64,000 nt of DNA from Lineus longissimus. Its lineage: Eukaryota > Nemertea > Pilidiophora > Heteronemertea > Lineidae. Within the stretch, counting starts at the first letter, position 1, and each line of letters starts with the position of its first letter. Both the position numbers and the translations under genes were made by a program. Below, piece after piece: positions 24,793 through 39,700 of the stretch. The DNA lies in NCBI RefSeq assembly GCF_910592395.1, contig NC_088311.1, positions 21,608,646 through 21,672,645 of the forward strand, written 5' to 3'. Below the pieces are notes generated by a model. It had not been told where the DNA came from. It worked only from the letters and a program-made list of their open reading frames with translations, and did not search any database.

Positions 24793-27700
24793 CTGTCGAA
24801 AGCGAGAAAAATTAGAAATTATTCAATGAAGTTGAAAATATTGCTTTATACTCTAAAATATATATCAAACTAGAATAGATTATGTTTGACTTTTAATGGA
24901 GGCAGCAGCTGGAGTGATTTAGATCAGTCATTTAGTAAATTATTGAGCCAGATTTATTCTTTCATCATGCACATGCTGTTCCTAAACAACTGTAAGTGAC
25001 GAGCACACTCATGCATGCAATGCTAATGCTTAGTGTTCTCTTAATATAAATGGGCAAATGCAAGCTAATATATAAACTTATAGCAGTTAGAGCCATGAAT
25101 AATCTTATACAGTAAAACAATGCTGGAAATCCACTCTGTATAAGGGAATTCCCCTTTTACATCAAGCTTTGCACAGAGCGGTAGTCAAATCCTAAGGTCT
25201 ACTGGGGCACTCTGACACTCCGAGTTGGCAGCGCATGATCTTTCTGATGTTGCCCCTGGCACACTCAGTGCCTGTGGTTTCCAACTGACTGTCCAAGCGG
25301 CTTTACATGCGACTGCACAAGACTATAATATGACTCTAACTAACATGCGCGCAAGATTAAAAATTGAATCGGCGAAATAACATTCAAACATGGTGCCACA
25401 AAAACAACAGTGTAACACTGAAACACGATTCATGCGCAAGGTATAAAGTAAATGACTCTGAAAAAACTCCTGATGCAAAAATAAATGCATCTGATGCAAT
25501 CTTGGACCAATACCAAATGAAATGTAAGAAATTTGATATCAATTTTCAACTGAATTATAACCACACAACAGCAAATGACACTGGTTGGTTACCTTCTTGT
25601 TCCTCTATCTCACACTCTGAAACAGGTATATCTTAGGTCAACCCTTGCTTAGCCATCAGTCAACTGACCCCATTTCAGTTCTATCTTGAAGGAAACACAA
25701 CTCTCCCTAAATGAGCGATGTTTGTGCTGATACATGGGATGTAGCCATAACAATAGGACAATTGTAATCGGAAAGCAGCCACCATATTTATCATTGCTTT
25801 TTTTCTCATCATGGTAAAAGAGAAAGACAGAAAGGATTACAAGTTTGGTTATATTTTCTAAACAGGCGTCAAAAGTCACCAAAGGGAATGGCCTAAGGTA
25901 GACGTAAGCCATAGTACAGATAGTACTAGGAGATTTGGCAGAAGGGGGACTGCTGGAAATCACACAGGCAGGAGAAGACCAAACCCAGATCAAACGTCAG
26001 GACTTTGTTTGTTTTCTTGAATGAATGACAAGAGTTTAAATTTTCTCACTTCGTCTCATTTTATTCAGCTGGTCTTCCTGCTCCCTGAGTAAGGCTAACT
26101 GTTGGGCTTCTAGCGTGAAACCGGACGTCGGCTGATCGGGGAAATCGTTACGGAAGTTCTGGCGTGAGGGTGTTCCTGGAAGAAACTGTTACGTGAAAAC
26201 AAACACACCGAAAGCACTAGTGCAAGATGCAAACACTACTTGATGCAGTAGACTCTGTGCTCGTAATGTGAAAATTGGATAAAACACTCTCTAGAGTGAA
26301 TATTTTCTTACACAACAACTTGTGGCACTGAACTTTATGTCAAGCCAACAACAACAAAGCTAGAATATTTACCAACTCGTTCAAAACGAATTAAAGAACA
26401 GACACAACCTTTGACTTCAAGCTGAGTGCTATACAATGTACTTCACAGGCAACAAATATTTCAGCATAACCATTACGTTTTGGCACAGTCAACAAGTACA
26501 TCAGCATAACCATTACGTTTTGGCACAGGCGACAAGTACATCAGCATATAACCGTTACGTTTTGGAAAAACCGTTTTACTTCATTTTTTCTCCACCTGGA
26601 CTTACTCTTATTCTTGTATTTTTGAAACTCATCCAAAACTTCTGGATGGACCTCATCCCCGGCGAGATGAGGCCGTCGTACCGCCGCTGGCACACGGTTC
26701 TTTATCGCCGCATCGAAAATGTCGAAGTCTATTTTACGATTTAGTGCGTTGGGGACGTTAATATCCCTAGGGCTTCTGAAATAAGAAACGAAAAAAGCAT
26801 GTTAAGTCAGTAGGACCTCTCCATTAAGAAACTCTTGAGACTGAAAAATACTGTCCTTGATAGGGAGGTTTCCTGATTGGAGAGGTGTCCTAATTACAGA
26901 GGTCAGATAATTTGGGACCCGAATGAGTCTCCTTACCAGAGAGAGTGTCCTATTAGCTAGCCTGACCATGATTCTAAACTTACATTGGGTGCTGAAGTGT
27001 GCTTGGTACTAGAGGTGGTTGAGATGACATGGCGGGTATTGGTTTCGCCAGTCTCGGGTCAAACACATCAACTTGATATTTGTCCTTCACGAGGCTCGAT
27101 TCTACTCGATTTCGCTCATTTTGCAACTGCTTTCTCATTTTGTCAAGCTCCGTTAAAATGGTAGCGCCTGAAAAGAAGGATAATATGAAAATGAAAGGTA
27201 AAACAGACTTTCTTTCCAACAGTTAATACACAAAGACATTGCTTTGAGTCTTTTGTGATGTAAAAAATGATGGATTCCATACTTACTGCCAGCTCTGTCT
27301 CTGTCCATCCTTGATGACTGAAAAGGAGAAAATGGAAATGATAAAATGAGGATTTTCAGTCAAGTCTGCGGGAAAAGTGACTGAGGATTTCTGCCCCGAT
27401 TTCGTGTCATTTAAGTAATTCAAATGAGGTTTCAGAGTTCTAACACACACTTTTTGAAAGAAGATGCACCAGAAAATGAAATATATGAATTCAAAATGAA
27501 CATGTTTGAATTTTGATAAAATTTAAAACACGATATCTCCAAATATTTAACCAATAAACACAGAAAGTGCCCAAGTGCAAAATAGTTATCTTGTTAGCAG
27601 GAATCAGAAATTACTGAAAACCAAACTAAAACATAAGAATTTGTTAAGTTCGTCAGTTATGTGATATCAGAAACTTGATGTGAAAATGAAGTCTGCTCTA

Positions 27701-30700
27701 AATGGCCCACGATAGTTAACCTGCAGACGACATCATCACTGCTGCCTTGGACAGCAAAAAATAGCACTGGATGGCAAAGTGATGATGTCACGTCAGTTTT
27801 AAACAGCACTGTGCTCTATGACGTCATATACTAAACAAATGATGCCATGTGTGTCAGTGGTGTTGTACTGACCACACATTATCATTGTGCATTTCATGAT
27901 CACGTGTTTGCTGCCATGTGATCTCAATATTGGTGACGAAGAAAAAGTTATAAGTAACACTGTTTTCATGGTAGGCTGTATAATTTGGTCCAAGGACCCA
28001 AAACTAGCTTTGTGAGCTGGCATCAGTACTTCGATACCAGTACTTAGTGTCAGGTCCTCAGACCAATTACGAAGTCTACCATGAAAACATAAAAAGAAAT
28101 CCAAAAAGTTTTCAGCACACGTGATTACAAAGCTTTATATACCAATCTTTCAGTTGATAATATGGACTGGGGGGTCTGGGTGGTTTTCCTGGCGGAAGGA
28201 AGTGGTGGCTCGGGACTCTAGAAAGCAAATGGTTTCAATATTTACAGAAGTTATTTAAGATCTGTAGCAAAACAGACTTTGGCATGACCATTCCTCTATC
28301 ATGCCTAACACCGTAACTTGCACCACCGTCAGTGATGATGTCAAACTTTTGTTAGAATTTCCCGGAGCTACCTCCCTGGTTAGACAAGACCAGGTGGGTT
28401 ATGTACTAAAGTTGTGGTCCCAAAGATTTTAACCTTCCCCTCCCTACTGATTATAGCTACAAGCAAACCCAATGGTGTTAATGGTATAAGAATGGCATGA
28501 GCATTTTGAGAAATATAAAATGACTGACCGATGGACTATATTGCTACAAGACAAGCAGAATAAACTGTTGATGTTGACTGAGACAACAAATGGTGTGGCT
28601 AGGGAAAGATTATCCAACTCAATTGGTTCATGCAGCCGTTGAGCACCAAGGTGAATTTCCTCTTTTTCATCGATGTATAACCTATTGTGAACTATCATCT
28701 TGGTGTTAAATTCTAGAACAGTGGCCCTTAACAATGATGGTGAATGATTGCATCATATTAAGTGAAAAAGTATTTTCGGTGAGTTTTCGTGATGAATTGA
28801 GCAATCTCTCACCTCATTTAAACCTAGTCATATGTTTTGCTTAAAGATTTTTCAATATGATGATTAAGAATTTCTATATATAACATCAAAGGAACAACTC
28901 CCAAACTGCCAATGAAAAATCTAAGGTAAAAATTGTATTCAAACTTTAACACCTGTCACCTGTGTGGTCCTCAAGTTTGATTCCCGGTATACTAATGTGA
29001 TAGATTGGGTGACTCTTTTTGACAATGTTCCTAAAAATCATTGACAGACCCAAAAACTGTCCTAAAATAAACTTTTGAGTCTATCGCACAATAAACTTTC
29101 CACCAAAAGTATTGAGGAAGTTGACACCCTCCACTACCTACAACTTACCTGGTCTTTCCTTAGTGATGGGACAGGGGGAGAGTTGGATCTCTGCTGCTGC
29201 AAGATAGAAAATACACAATCAGGCAAAGGGAAGGAACAAGATGGTTTTCAATTTTACCTTGAAAAGGCCCATGGAGAACGCACGTCGCTCAACTGGCTTC
29301 AACCTTTTGAGACAGTTGAATTTGACAGCATTTTCAAACAGGACATAACCTGACTCAATTCTTCTAATTTCCAGTTCTACGTCTATTCTTGCAAATAAAC
29401 ATAGAAGATTCAATTCAGACACCATAAGGCATTGTAAAGGGAATACACTTTCAAAATGGCCACCAAAATGACCAATGTAGTTGTCTGTGTGTGCAGCATG
29501 CTTCATGCAGCTATTGACTATTCAACAATTTGTGTTGGGAAGTGCAATAAACAAGGGAGAAGTCAGTGTCAGCAACAATAACGACATGCATTTATTCAAA
29601 GTAAAGGAAATATAACAAAGGAAATAGTTCGAAATATCCTTTGATGATAGAATCTCTGTGAAAGATACAGAGCCATAAAATAAGATTCATGCTGTAAAAG
29701 AATAAAGCGATGAGAAAGGTAGGAAAATGGTTCAAAATGAAGGCATGCAGTAAATAAGAAGGAAACTCATCCAAAAATAAAAAGGGGTCGAACAACAAGT
29801 GATTTTTATATCTAAATGTGAAACCTTTGGTTTGACTGGTGACTGTGGTGGTTTTTCGACTGGTTTGATAGGCTTCTCTTGTTCAGGTTGTACTTTCGTT
29901 GATTGACTGACAGGTGTCGGCTCCTTGTTCAAAGTCGGTATTGGTGGCGAAGAGGAATTCTGTTTGCGTCATGGGAAGAACGATTAATGAACACATGTCT
30001 CTCATCAAAAACACATTACTTCTAACTCGATTATGGATCTTGTGATGTCAATGGCGGAACAGCATGAAAAGCAGTGAGTGTAGCACCAGGTTAAGTACGG
30101 CCATGCATGCTAAATTACTACTGCCAGACAGATGTAACAGGAATAAAATATTTTGATAAAATTATTCTGACGTCATAGTCTAGGTACCATAAAATGGTGT
30201 CAAAATGAGTTCGGGTTTCAAATGGAGCCCAATACACCACTCTGAGTCTTAATCTCTGTTATTTATATTCTGCTGTGTGATCTTTCCATAGCCAAAAACC
30301 ATGCCAGTACCCACCTCCATACGAGCCAGCCTATCCTCCTCCTGGTTCCTCCGCAACTCCTCCATCCTCTTCTCTTCCTCCTCCTTCCTCTGCCGTTCCA
30401 AATCCAACCTCTTGTTTTCAGCGGCATTCTTTATCTCTTCATTCGCTCGTCTAGCCTAAGGGAGGAGAAAAATCGCAATTGAGATGACCATTTTTTCTTA
30501 GTGGCAGACTAAGTCTGACATGGGTCCTCTCTGTCCGACATCCTACAACTGGCCCCCCACAAGGCAGCCAGCTTGGTTGAAACATGACATTTTTCCCAAT
30601 GTCACTCCACCATCAAGTCCCGACAATCATGCACAGGGGCCGTGTCGAGGTCAACGAGGCCTACTATCTAAGGAATATCACGTACGTGCAGGGGGTCTTA

Positions 30701-33700
30701 TCAATGCAATTTAGAGAAGTGCCTCACACTCAGATTAAATGTCTCAGGCAAAGGATTATGGCAAGTATAATGCGGGCTGCTAAAACTGACCATTTAATAA
30801 GATCATCAACATGACAGGAAAGGATCACTTTAATATTAGTATTTCCTACCTCTTCATCCTTCTGCCTCTGCTTCTGTAGCTCTGCCTCATACTCATCCTT
30901 CATCCTCTGCTGCTGTGCCTCGATCTTCCTCTGCTCCCTCTCCTCTTCCTCCTTCTCTAACCTCCTCCTCTCCTCCTCACGACGTTTCTGCTCCTCGATC
31001 TGTAGCCGCAGTTCCTCCTTGTACTTCTCCGTCACGTCCTTCTCAGCGTTCGTCTAGACAAAAAGACGAAAATGATTCTTAAAATGTTAACACCTTCACA
31101 GCCAGTCAACACCTCCATCACCCTCAAGCTCTTTCAAGAGAAAAAATATCTTCGGTGAACTTCATTGTCTTTCACAAAAGGGTATTGAAAAAGGGTCATA
31201 ACATCATTATATTAGAAGACCTCCTCACCTTGGGAGCACCAAATATACCATGTCCACCTCTTGCATGGGTAGGTTCGCCATCCGGACCTCGAGGGGTCAG
31301 ATAATTGGGTTCGTTATTACGGACCGATCGTGGTGTCGATGCGATTTGACCCCCGCCGCCTAGTTCCTGAGTAGTGCCGCCAAGCTGCGGGCCTCCTCCT
31401 CCTTGATGAGATCTCAAGTCAGCTGCAAATTGAAAACGTTTCCAGTTAGACACATATAAACGGAATTTTCCAAACAGTCTTGACAATTTTTTTCAAGCTA
31501 CATCATATCATCCATTTTTCATCGGTGTAGAGTGAGGCAAGTTGGGCAAGAGTCAAGCCTGGAGTCGTACACCGACAATTGGGATTGAACCAAGGACCTA
31601 CTGCCACTAGCAAGAGATCTGTGACCCAACCTACATGACCACTGCCGCTCAAATATGTTTTATCTAACACACCCTCTCAGAACATGCGGGAACAAGACAA
31701 GACTTACCAACAATATTTCCCGTCGCGTCTTTGAGAGGAGCCCCGCCACCGCCGCGACCAAAAGGGTTATAATTCCGGATCTCTTCCTCCAACTTCCGCT
31801 CATACCTGAAACAGAACAAAAACTCTTGCTGCATTATAATTTTTAACATGTCTATCGTTTAGAAAGCTACGGGCCAATGTCATCACAGTAGCACACATGA
31901 ACCCCTGGGTCTTCTGCGCTTGTTTCAAGAGCGTTTTGTTTCATGTCCCTAGCTACAGTTCAGAGTCTCACCAAGGTTTTGGGCAAAATGGCGACTCTTG
32001 GTGAGGCAACCAATTCCGACAATGAAATATTTGCACTTTAAAGACAATAAACTTGAATCGTGGTTCACCTACTAGCCTACATAAGCTGATTTAAGGGGAG
32101 TTACTATTAAGTTTCGCCTATGGTTGACTGGCCGGTGTAAAACCGTTTTAGTGTTTGGTCAGGGAGAGGAAGGGTGTTGGTTCTACAATGTGCAGGCATA
32201 TGATGCCCACTCAAACTGAATGCTTTTCACGTAGTGGACTGTACGAAGTTGTAACTAGCTGCAGACATCCTGACAACTACTTCAGCTGCATGGCCAGAAA
32301 ATTGAAAAAAACTTATTGTGACGATTGTGCCATGACAGAAAGTATGATACGTACGCGTCTTTCTCTGCTTTTTCTCGCAACTTTTTCATTTTCTGTTCTT
32401 GCATCTAGAAATAACAGAGAATACGTCAAGTTATTTCAATAATTACAAACACTCACAGACATTATGTTAATAATTCATGCCAAAATTTCAACAATATTTG
32501 AGATAGTTTTCCATCAGTCTCCTAAAAGCACTTGAAAATGGGTGAAAACGACACAAGTGACATTGCAACACACCAAAACCCCTGAAGGAGTTATCAATAA
32601 ATTCTAGAACTTTACCTACGAAACGTTTCAAAATGCCATTTGATTCATATTACCAGTCTAGTATCGAAGTACACGTATTCATTTCTCTCTTTTTCCACAT
32701 TTCATTTCACAACCAAACTTTCCCTACCTGTCTCTCTAACTCCCTCTGATATTCTGCTGCCTTTGTTCGCTTCTCGTTCAGTTGATCTCTATCGTCCACC
32801 GTTGGGATCGCCGCCGAGACCATATCTGAGTCGTATTTCCCCTTACGAGGTGTCGTCCTCGTTGTTTCGCCGCTGTAAGTTTCACACAAATATGAGACAG
32901 ATTGACTTCTTCATCAAGACATCTGGATACCGAAACTTCATTTTAAAGCATCCTACAAGGTTTTTTGTGTTATTTGTTATTTTAAAGGCCCAAATGATTT
33001 AGGAAGGTATAGGTATTAGGTCATTTAATTGACTGATTAATCAAATTTATTTTGGATACATTAGCTGTGGCTAATTCATCCTTTAACAAGTAAGAGCTTA
33101 TGTACATGGTAATCCTATTATTTTTGTCATTTGGTGTGTCTCAAGACAGCAAGGTCTTCTTACCTGTCATCGAATGTGACCCTTGGTACTCTATCACTTG
33201 CATAGAGCGGGGGAACCGCAGGGTGACCACCACCTCCACCTCCACCTGAAATAAGTTTAAAATAACACTTTTCATAGACGCAACTTCTTCATCAGCGTTT
33301 TGAATTTCAGAGCCGCATGCTTGACTGTCTGCCTAGTTTCAGTAATGAAGTCAGCTATCGCACAGAGTTCTGCCAGAAAGCCCCAGAGTTTCATCGTTAC
33401 TGTCACACCCTATGGCCAGAATCCCTCTCTGTTCTTCAACAAGAGTCACGTATGAAATAACCATTCAAATCTGGAAGTTACTTCACAAAATCCTCAGTCA
33501 GTCCCAAGGGTGTCCTTATTAGAGAGGTTCTACTGTAGTACCTAAACCAACACATACCTAATGGAATGAGAGCTGGAGTGCCTGAAAACTGCAGTGCTGT
33601 GTGCAAAGAAAGCAAACAGAAATGAGGTTTAGACAAGCATGCAAGAGGTCAAAGGTCAGAATATGCGATTAGAGAAGACAGGTCACACAATCCTCAAGGA

Positions 33701-36700
33701 GGAAAAATGCATCTAGTATGTCTAAGATATCAGAGCCATCCAAGCCGAGTATTCATTGTGAAATAGCCTCTCGTTACATTCTAAAGGTTTTGGCTACATC
33801 TATCACACATTCTCCACATGAACTAGGTTAGTGAGACAAAAACAAAACCCAATCCAGATAGATAATATGTAACCATAGTAACCAAAGATGAAATCCACTC
33901 CTGGTCCCGGTGTTCGAAATCTGACAGTTACCGTAATAGCATTTTTCATCCAACAGGAATGTGTAGTATCCAACAAGACTAAAACAGAACTGAACACCAC
34001 AAAGAGTACCGTTCACCAAACAAAATTAGAGGAGAAGAAAGCGTGTAGTCAAATAAGAACAAGGTTACAAACAAAGTGATACCAAAATGTATCTGTTTTT
34101 GGTGGCGACAGGAAAGATTTGTAAGTAGCTTATTGAAAATGTAGTAAGTTCCAGAAAATGGAGAGAAAAGAATCCTGTATCACGAATAAAAACCAACACC
34201 ACAGCAACACAAAACATGCAGGATTTGTTAATTACCAGTGGTTCTTGTGGGTTCCAGGGACAGGGGGTCAACCATGCCGTAATAATGATAACTCTCGTCA
34301 CCTGGCGTGTTGTAGGGTCCCAATGACGGCTGGTTCTGGAGATAGCTGAAACAAGAAGGGATGGTTCGTTCATAGACGGACGTACATCAAGTTTGTATTA
34401 AGGGGTCATCTCATAAGAGTTTGATGCCACAGGGAGGAGGCGGTCACCCATTTTCCTTCAAAACTTTTGTCCTTCTTTAAAGGTCTGGCATCATCCAAAC
34501 AAAATGTAGATGAAAAATATCAATCTTTTTGGCATTTTTTGTTGGTTCACACTCAAGGCATCAAGCAATTTTGAGATGGTCCCTAGCAAACCACACAGGG
34601 CAGCAGATTATGACTGCTGTACCAACAAAGAAGCAGATGTATATGCAAATGTAGAATGACTTGATGTTTGAAGATTTTGAACAAAATCAATGCTTGAGAA
34701 TTGAGACATTCCCGAGAATTGCCGAGGAGGTGATTTGGAGGAGTTGGTCCAAATTTTTTCTCTCCATGTTAATACAGGTTAATCATAAAACAAAGTACAT
34801 GCAGTTGGTACATTCTGAAAGATGATTCTGAGATGCAATAATGCACATATTTAGCAGGGTCATCCTTTAATGGTTTGAGTGAAACAAAATATATAGCAGG
34901 GTCATTCTTTAATGGTTTGAGTGAAACAAGATGTTAGTACATGTGCAACAGTTAAGAGTCAGTAGAACCAGAATATATAAGATTTGCATTCATTTATGTT
35001 TTCCGTGAAATGAATATGATGACTTTGTGCCATGAAACCACCTGGAAATAACTTGTTTAGTGTTATTGTGCAACAAACGCATGCCAACACGGTGCAATCA
35101 GACGTTACCTATTATCACGATTCTCACGGGGATCGGGCCTTCTTTCACGCTCGGGTCTGTTGAGGAAATGTTCAAATGAAAGCTCACATCCACAAAAACA
35201 CTGTTAATGCTAATGAAAGTGTGTGACCGACTTCTAAATATGAGTGATACACTAATGCCAAAAACTGGTTCTCTGCCAATTGCTGTCGCAGAGATATGAT
35301 GTTACTTGTTGTTGGAGACAGGGATGGTCACTTCAGAGATGTCTGCCGACAATGATGCAAAACATGTGACCGGTTATGCTGCGGTGTCGCGCTTTCTTGT
35401 TACATTTTCAACTTTTTAGTTTCAACTTTATACATTCACATGGACTTTTCAGATTGCTTATCATATGACAGGAATTGACGAGACTTACGCAGAAGGAATG
35501 GGGGCAGTGTTGTAGGATGGCTGTGTTTCACGTCTGATCCCCCTGGGGCTGGAATAGAGAAGACAAGAGTTATTGGACATGTTCATGGAGAAACTGAAGC
35601 AAGCCTAGTCGGTAAAATATTCAATTTGATGTTTTCAAAGAAATTTTGTAATCTGTCTTTTTAAACAGTTCCAAATGTGTTTATTTGTTTGATGAGGAAC
35701 CAGTATAATAATAAATGAGCGGTGCAAAGGCAACAAAAAAAATATAAACATATAAATAAATTTTTTAAAAAATTAAAAAATTAAAATATTCAATTTTTTA
35801 ATTTTTTAATTTTTTAATTTATATTCATTATTTAAATATTCAATTTGATGTTTTCAAAGTAGTTTTGCAAGTTGTTTTTTAAACAGTTTCTAATGTGTTT
35901 ATTTGTTTGATGAAGAACCAGCATAATAATAAATGAGCAGTGCAAAGGCAACACCCAACTGATGTCGCCCAAGTTAGCTATACAGCCTGAAAAAAATTGA
36001 CGATCGAACATTTAAAAAATAACTTTTCTAGTTTTTTTAAGCATATTACTAGCTTCTGCTTAAACTTTTCCCAAAGACTATCACAGTTATGGTTAATAGC
36101 ACAGGCAAGTTTTATCACAGTGTTAACAAGAAAACCTCACGGCAACCAAGTTAAAGGTAGCCTATAGATGTAGCCATCACGGGAGGGGCAGGTTTTGTGT
36201 GAATACTGAAAGAAACACGAGGATGGACATAGTATCTATCTTCTTGCAGGATGTCATTGGGGCTAATATTCAACTGGTTGTCCACTGTCATTTGATTCAT
36301 TGGCAGCCTAATAGCCAGACAGGGTAATTTTCTGACTATGGAAAAATACTACGCAATCCATCATGTCTATGTCTATAGTAGTGATTCCAAATTAGATACC
36401 AACATTTCACTGTGTGACTGGCAAGGGATTTGGTTTGATAAACGTATGAATCGAAAAGTAGAGACGATATTAACAAGCATCAGAAGGATAATTGTAAGAG
36501 TAGCAGTAGATGGGGTTCAGGATTAAGATTCAGAAGGACTACCACAGTTTCTATAAGGTTAATGGTAGGAAGTTTTAAAGAAGGATAGGCACACACGACA
36601 TTTAATACCACTGCACCACAGGTCAGACACGGACTCATGTTTTATACTATTTGTTGGATGCATTCTAACTAACACAAACCTTATGGGGTTCAGGTTACCA

Positions 36701-39700
36701 AGTGTGGTCGACCGCCCCTGGTTGCGGTGTGGAATATCGACCTCGCCCGTGGCATTTACCCGCAGCTCATTGTAACGTTCCCTGTGCACAACAATCACAC
36801 GCGATAAGTCAGGGTTGAGATAAAGCAGACGATTCACAACAATGATGATTGTTTTTTTTCGCAGCCCCAAACCCATGACACCACAGAATCCCAATTTCTC
36901 ACTTATACTTGAGATTTTGGTTGGAGTGACATTTCAAGATTTCAATTCAAACTTCAATACAGAAGAACTGTTACATGATTTATCAAGCATTGAATACACA
37001 GGCAAAGTACACCGATGTCTGCTGTCCATCTGAATGACGTCTGCCTAACATTTTGCCAGCTATCTGCCAAAAGTCTGCAAATTTTGCCTGTATATTCCTT
37101 GTACACATGCTGTGGTCTTCATAGTAGATTCCATTGCAATTTCCCTGACGATTTCAAACTAAGAGCATAGCTCAATTTACTTTCCCACCAAAAAGCTAAC
37201 ACGTAAGGGACCATCTCAAAATTGTTAGATGTCATGAGAAACGAAATACTCAGATCTGGGGGTAAGGGGTCATTCATTTCCCTGCCAAATCTTTTTCAAA
37301 GTTCTGGCAACATCTAAAATTAATTGTTGATGCAGACATCAGTCTGTTTTCATCATTCAGAAAGAGATGAAAAATGTCATCTCTCATGGCATCAAGCGAT
37401 TTTGAGATGCTCCTCAGGTGTTCCTTAAGAGCAGTGCATGCAAGAAAACTACAGCGTGCAAAGAGAGAACGACAAAAACTTGAAAATAAATCAAAATGGC
37501 ATCTCTGCAAGTTCTTAGACAGGTCGAGTAGAGATCCAAGTGGCTGGGGAATAGAGAAGCTACTTCTAGTGAAAGAAAATAGTTCACTCGCAAGAAATCC
37601 ACAGATATATTCTGTCGTTGTATTGCATTGCTCATCAATCACACTAGTATTATTTCAATTTCGAGAAGTTTAGATTGAACTGTCCTCAATTATGTCCAAT
37701 GCCTTTTTCTTTATTCATATATAAAATATATAAAAACACGATTATCAAAATAAGATTAACCTTTTTTTATTCTGCGCCGACTCCTGCATTTGCTGTTCCA
37801 GTTCACGTCGATACTGTTCCTTCCGTCTCGCGATGGACTCTGGGGGTTCATTACCTATAATTGTAAAGAAGCATTATCATGAGAATGTCAGATAATCATA
37901 ATCAGCATCAGGCCACAAACAAGTGCATAGGCAAAGTCATAGTGAGCCGATTTCGGTCCAAAATGACTATCCGTATTTTCTTGATACACAGCACATGCAC
38001 GACGGCAACAACATCTACAATGAGACTCTTAAATGTTGCTGCCTCCTACCTGATGATTCCTCTGAGAAAGGGGTAAAAGAATACAAGGATAAAAGATTGT
38101 TTTTGAGGTAAGTATCGTAATATGACAAGCACAGGTGGACTTAGGGGCAGTTGTCAACAGATGTGACAGAACAAAAGACTCCGAAGTGTACATGAAGTTG
38201 GTATCCCTTACCAAGTTTAGTGGGCAATCTTCATGAAGCTGGCTTGAAAATGCAAATAAATTTGGGTCCTTCCTATTTTACCTTTTGAAACATTCACATT
38301 ATGATTTCAAAATGCTGTCAAGATATTTTTGATAGACAGCAAGACAATGGCCTGGCCATGCAAGCTTTGTGCTTGCAGAGCAGTGGGAAGAAGTCCATGC
38401 AGTTACCTAGAGGAAGTGCTCCTCCACCTCCAACATCTAGCGGTGCAGACGTGACCCTCTGGCGCCTGTCGTTGAAGTTCGTCACCGGCCTAACTGCTAG
38501 TTCCACATTCCCTGCCGTAGGTATCCGTTGGCGATTGTCACCTAAGTTACGATCCTGAATCAAGAGAGAACATAATCAGGTCATTGTTGAAATGGAACCA
38601 GGATTAGTTGTATATATCAATTAAATTATTCAGAGGGCTTTTAAAGCTTTAGAGAAGAAAAACACTGCACAGTTGCAACTTTAACAAGGAATATTGACAA
38701 CAAAGTTGTGCTACATGTAAAGAAACATAAGTTTTGTTACACTGGGTTATGAGTTGGGGATCACTCAACATGGTCAAAGGGGCAATCGCCAGCGAGACGC
38801 TTACGATGCAACTGCAACATGTACCAAGTGAATATGATGTGAAGAATGCAATGGTATAGTGCTCGGGTTTAGAACCAGGAGGTTGGAGTTCGATTTACAA
38901 TTAATTAACTAAAGACACTTTGCCCTTTTGGCAGAGAACTTGACCGTGGTCTTGTGCACATGCAGCCAAAGGTATTGAAGTCAGATGACGAATTCTTTGT
39001 GCGAGTGCAAAATAGGACTGAAATTCATTGAGAAGAGCTGTTGTTGGGTCACAGGTCGGTTATAGTAGGAAAATTTCACACAAGTTATCAAAAAATTTTA
39101 TTAGTTTTATTTTACCCTCTGTTGAGGTGGCTGTCGAGATTTCTGTAAATAAAATCGAGGATTTGAATTTCTCATAGTTTTTGGACTTGGTCAGAAAAGC
39201 TAAAATTAGGACGAATCAAATGGACAAGGACAACACGATGGATGGACAATACATCAAATTGAGAAATAGAAAACTGCTGTGCCATGGATGAAGCTAAATT
39301 TGATAATAAATGCCATCGTTGCCAATCCTACCTGGCCAATACGATCAAGACGAGGATCGAGACCAAAATCCTCGACACCGTAACTTTGTTTTAGTCTCGT
39401 TAGCTGCTCGTTAAGTTGAAATAAAATGATTTGTTTACGAAAACTTGTCGGAAACTCTTGGGAGAAAACTTAGTGATTCATCATTTGCAGTCTTAAGTTT
39501 CAGTGATCAAATAAGTTATCTATGCTTGGGCATGCATTGTTTTGAAACAATATGAAAAGTTAGTAATTCATCATTTTCAGTTTGCAAAGTTTCAGTGATT
39601 AGACAAGTCTATGCTGGATCATGCTGTGTTTTGAAATAATATGTGCAATAAACAGTGCTACTATGCTACATGCAAACAACTTCAAAACATGAAGCATTTT

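Noticed and set aside
31530-31650. Genuine tRNA gene
   Set aside because: A good B-box is present, but I cannot form the acceptor and anticodon stems; a SINE fits better.
37374-37673. 99-codon plus-strand frame with a basic helix-like segment
   Set aside because: Starts inside a foldback element and lies antisense in a CSPP1 intron; no splice support.
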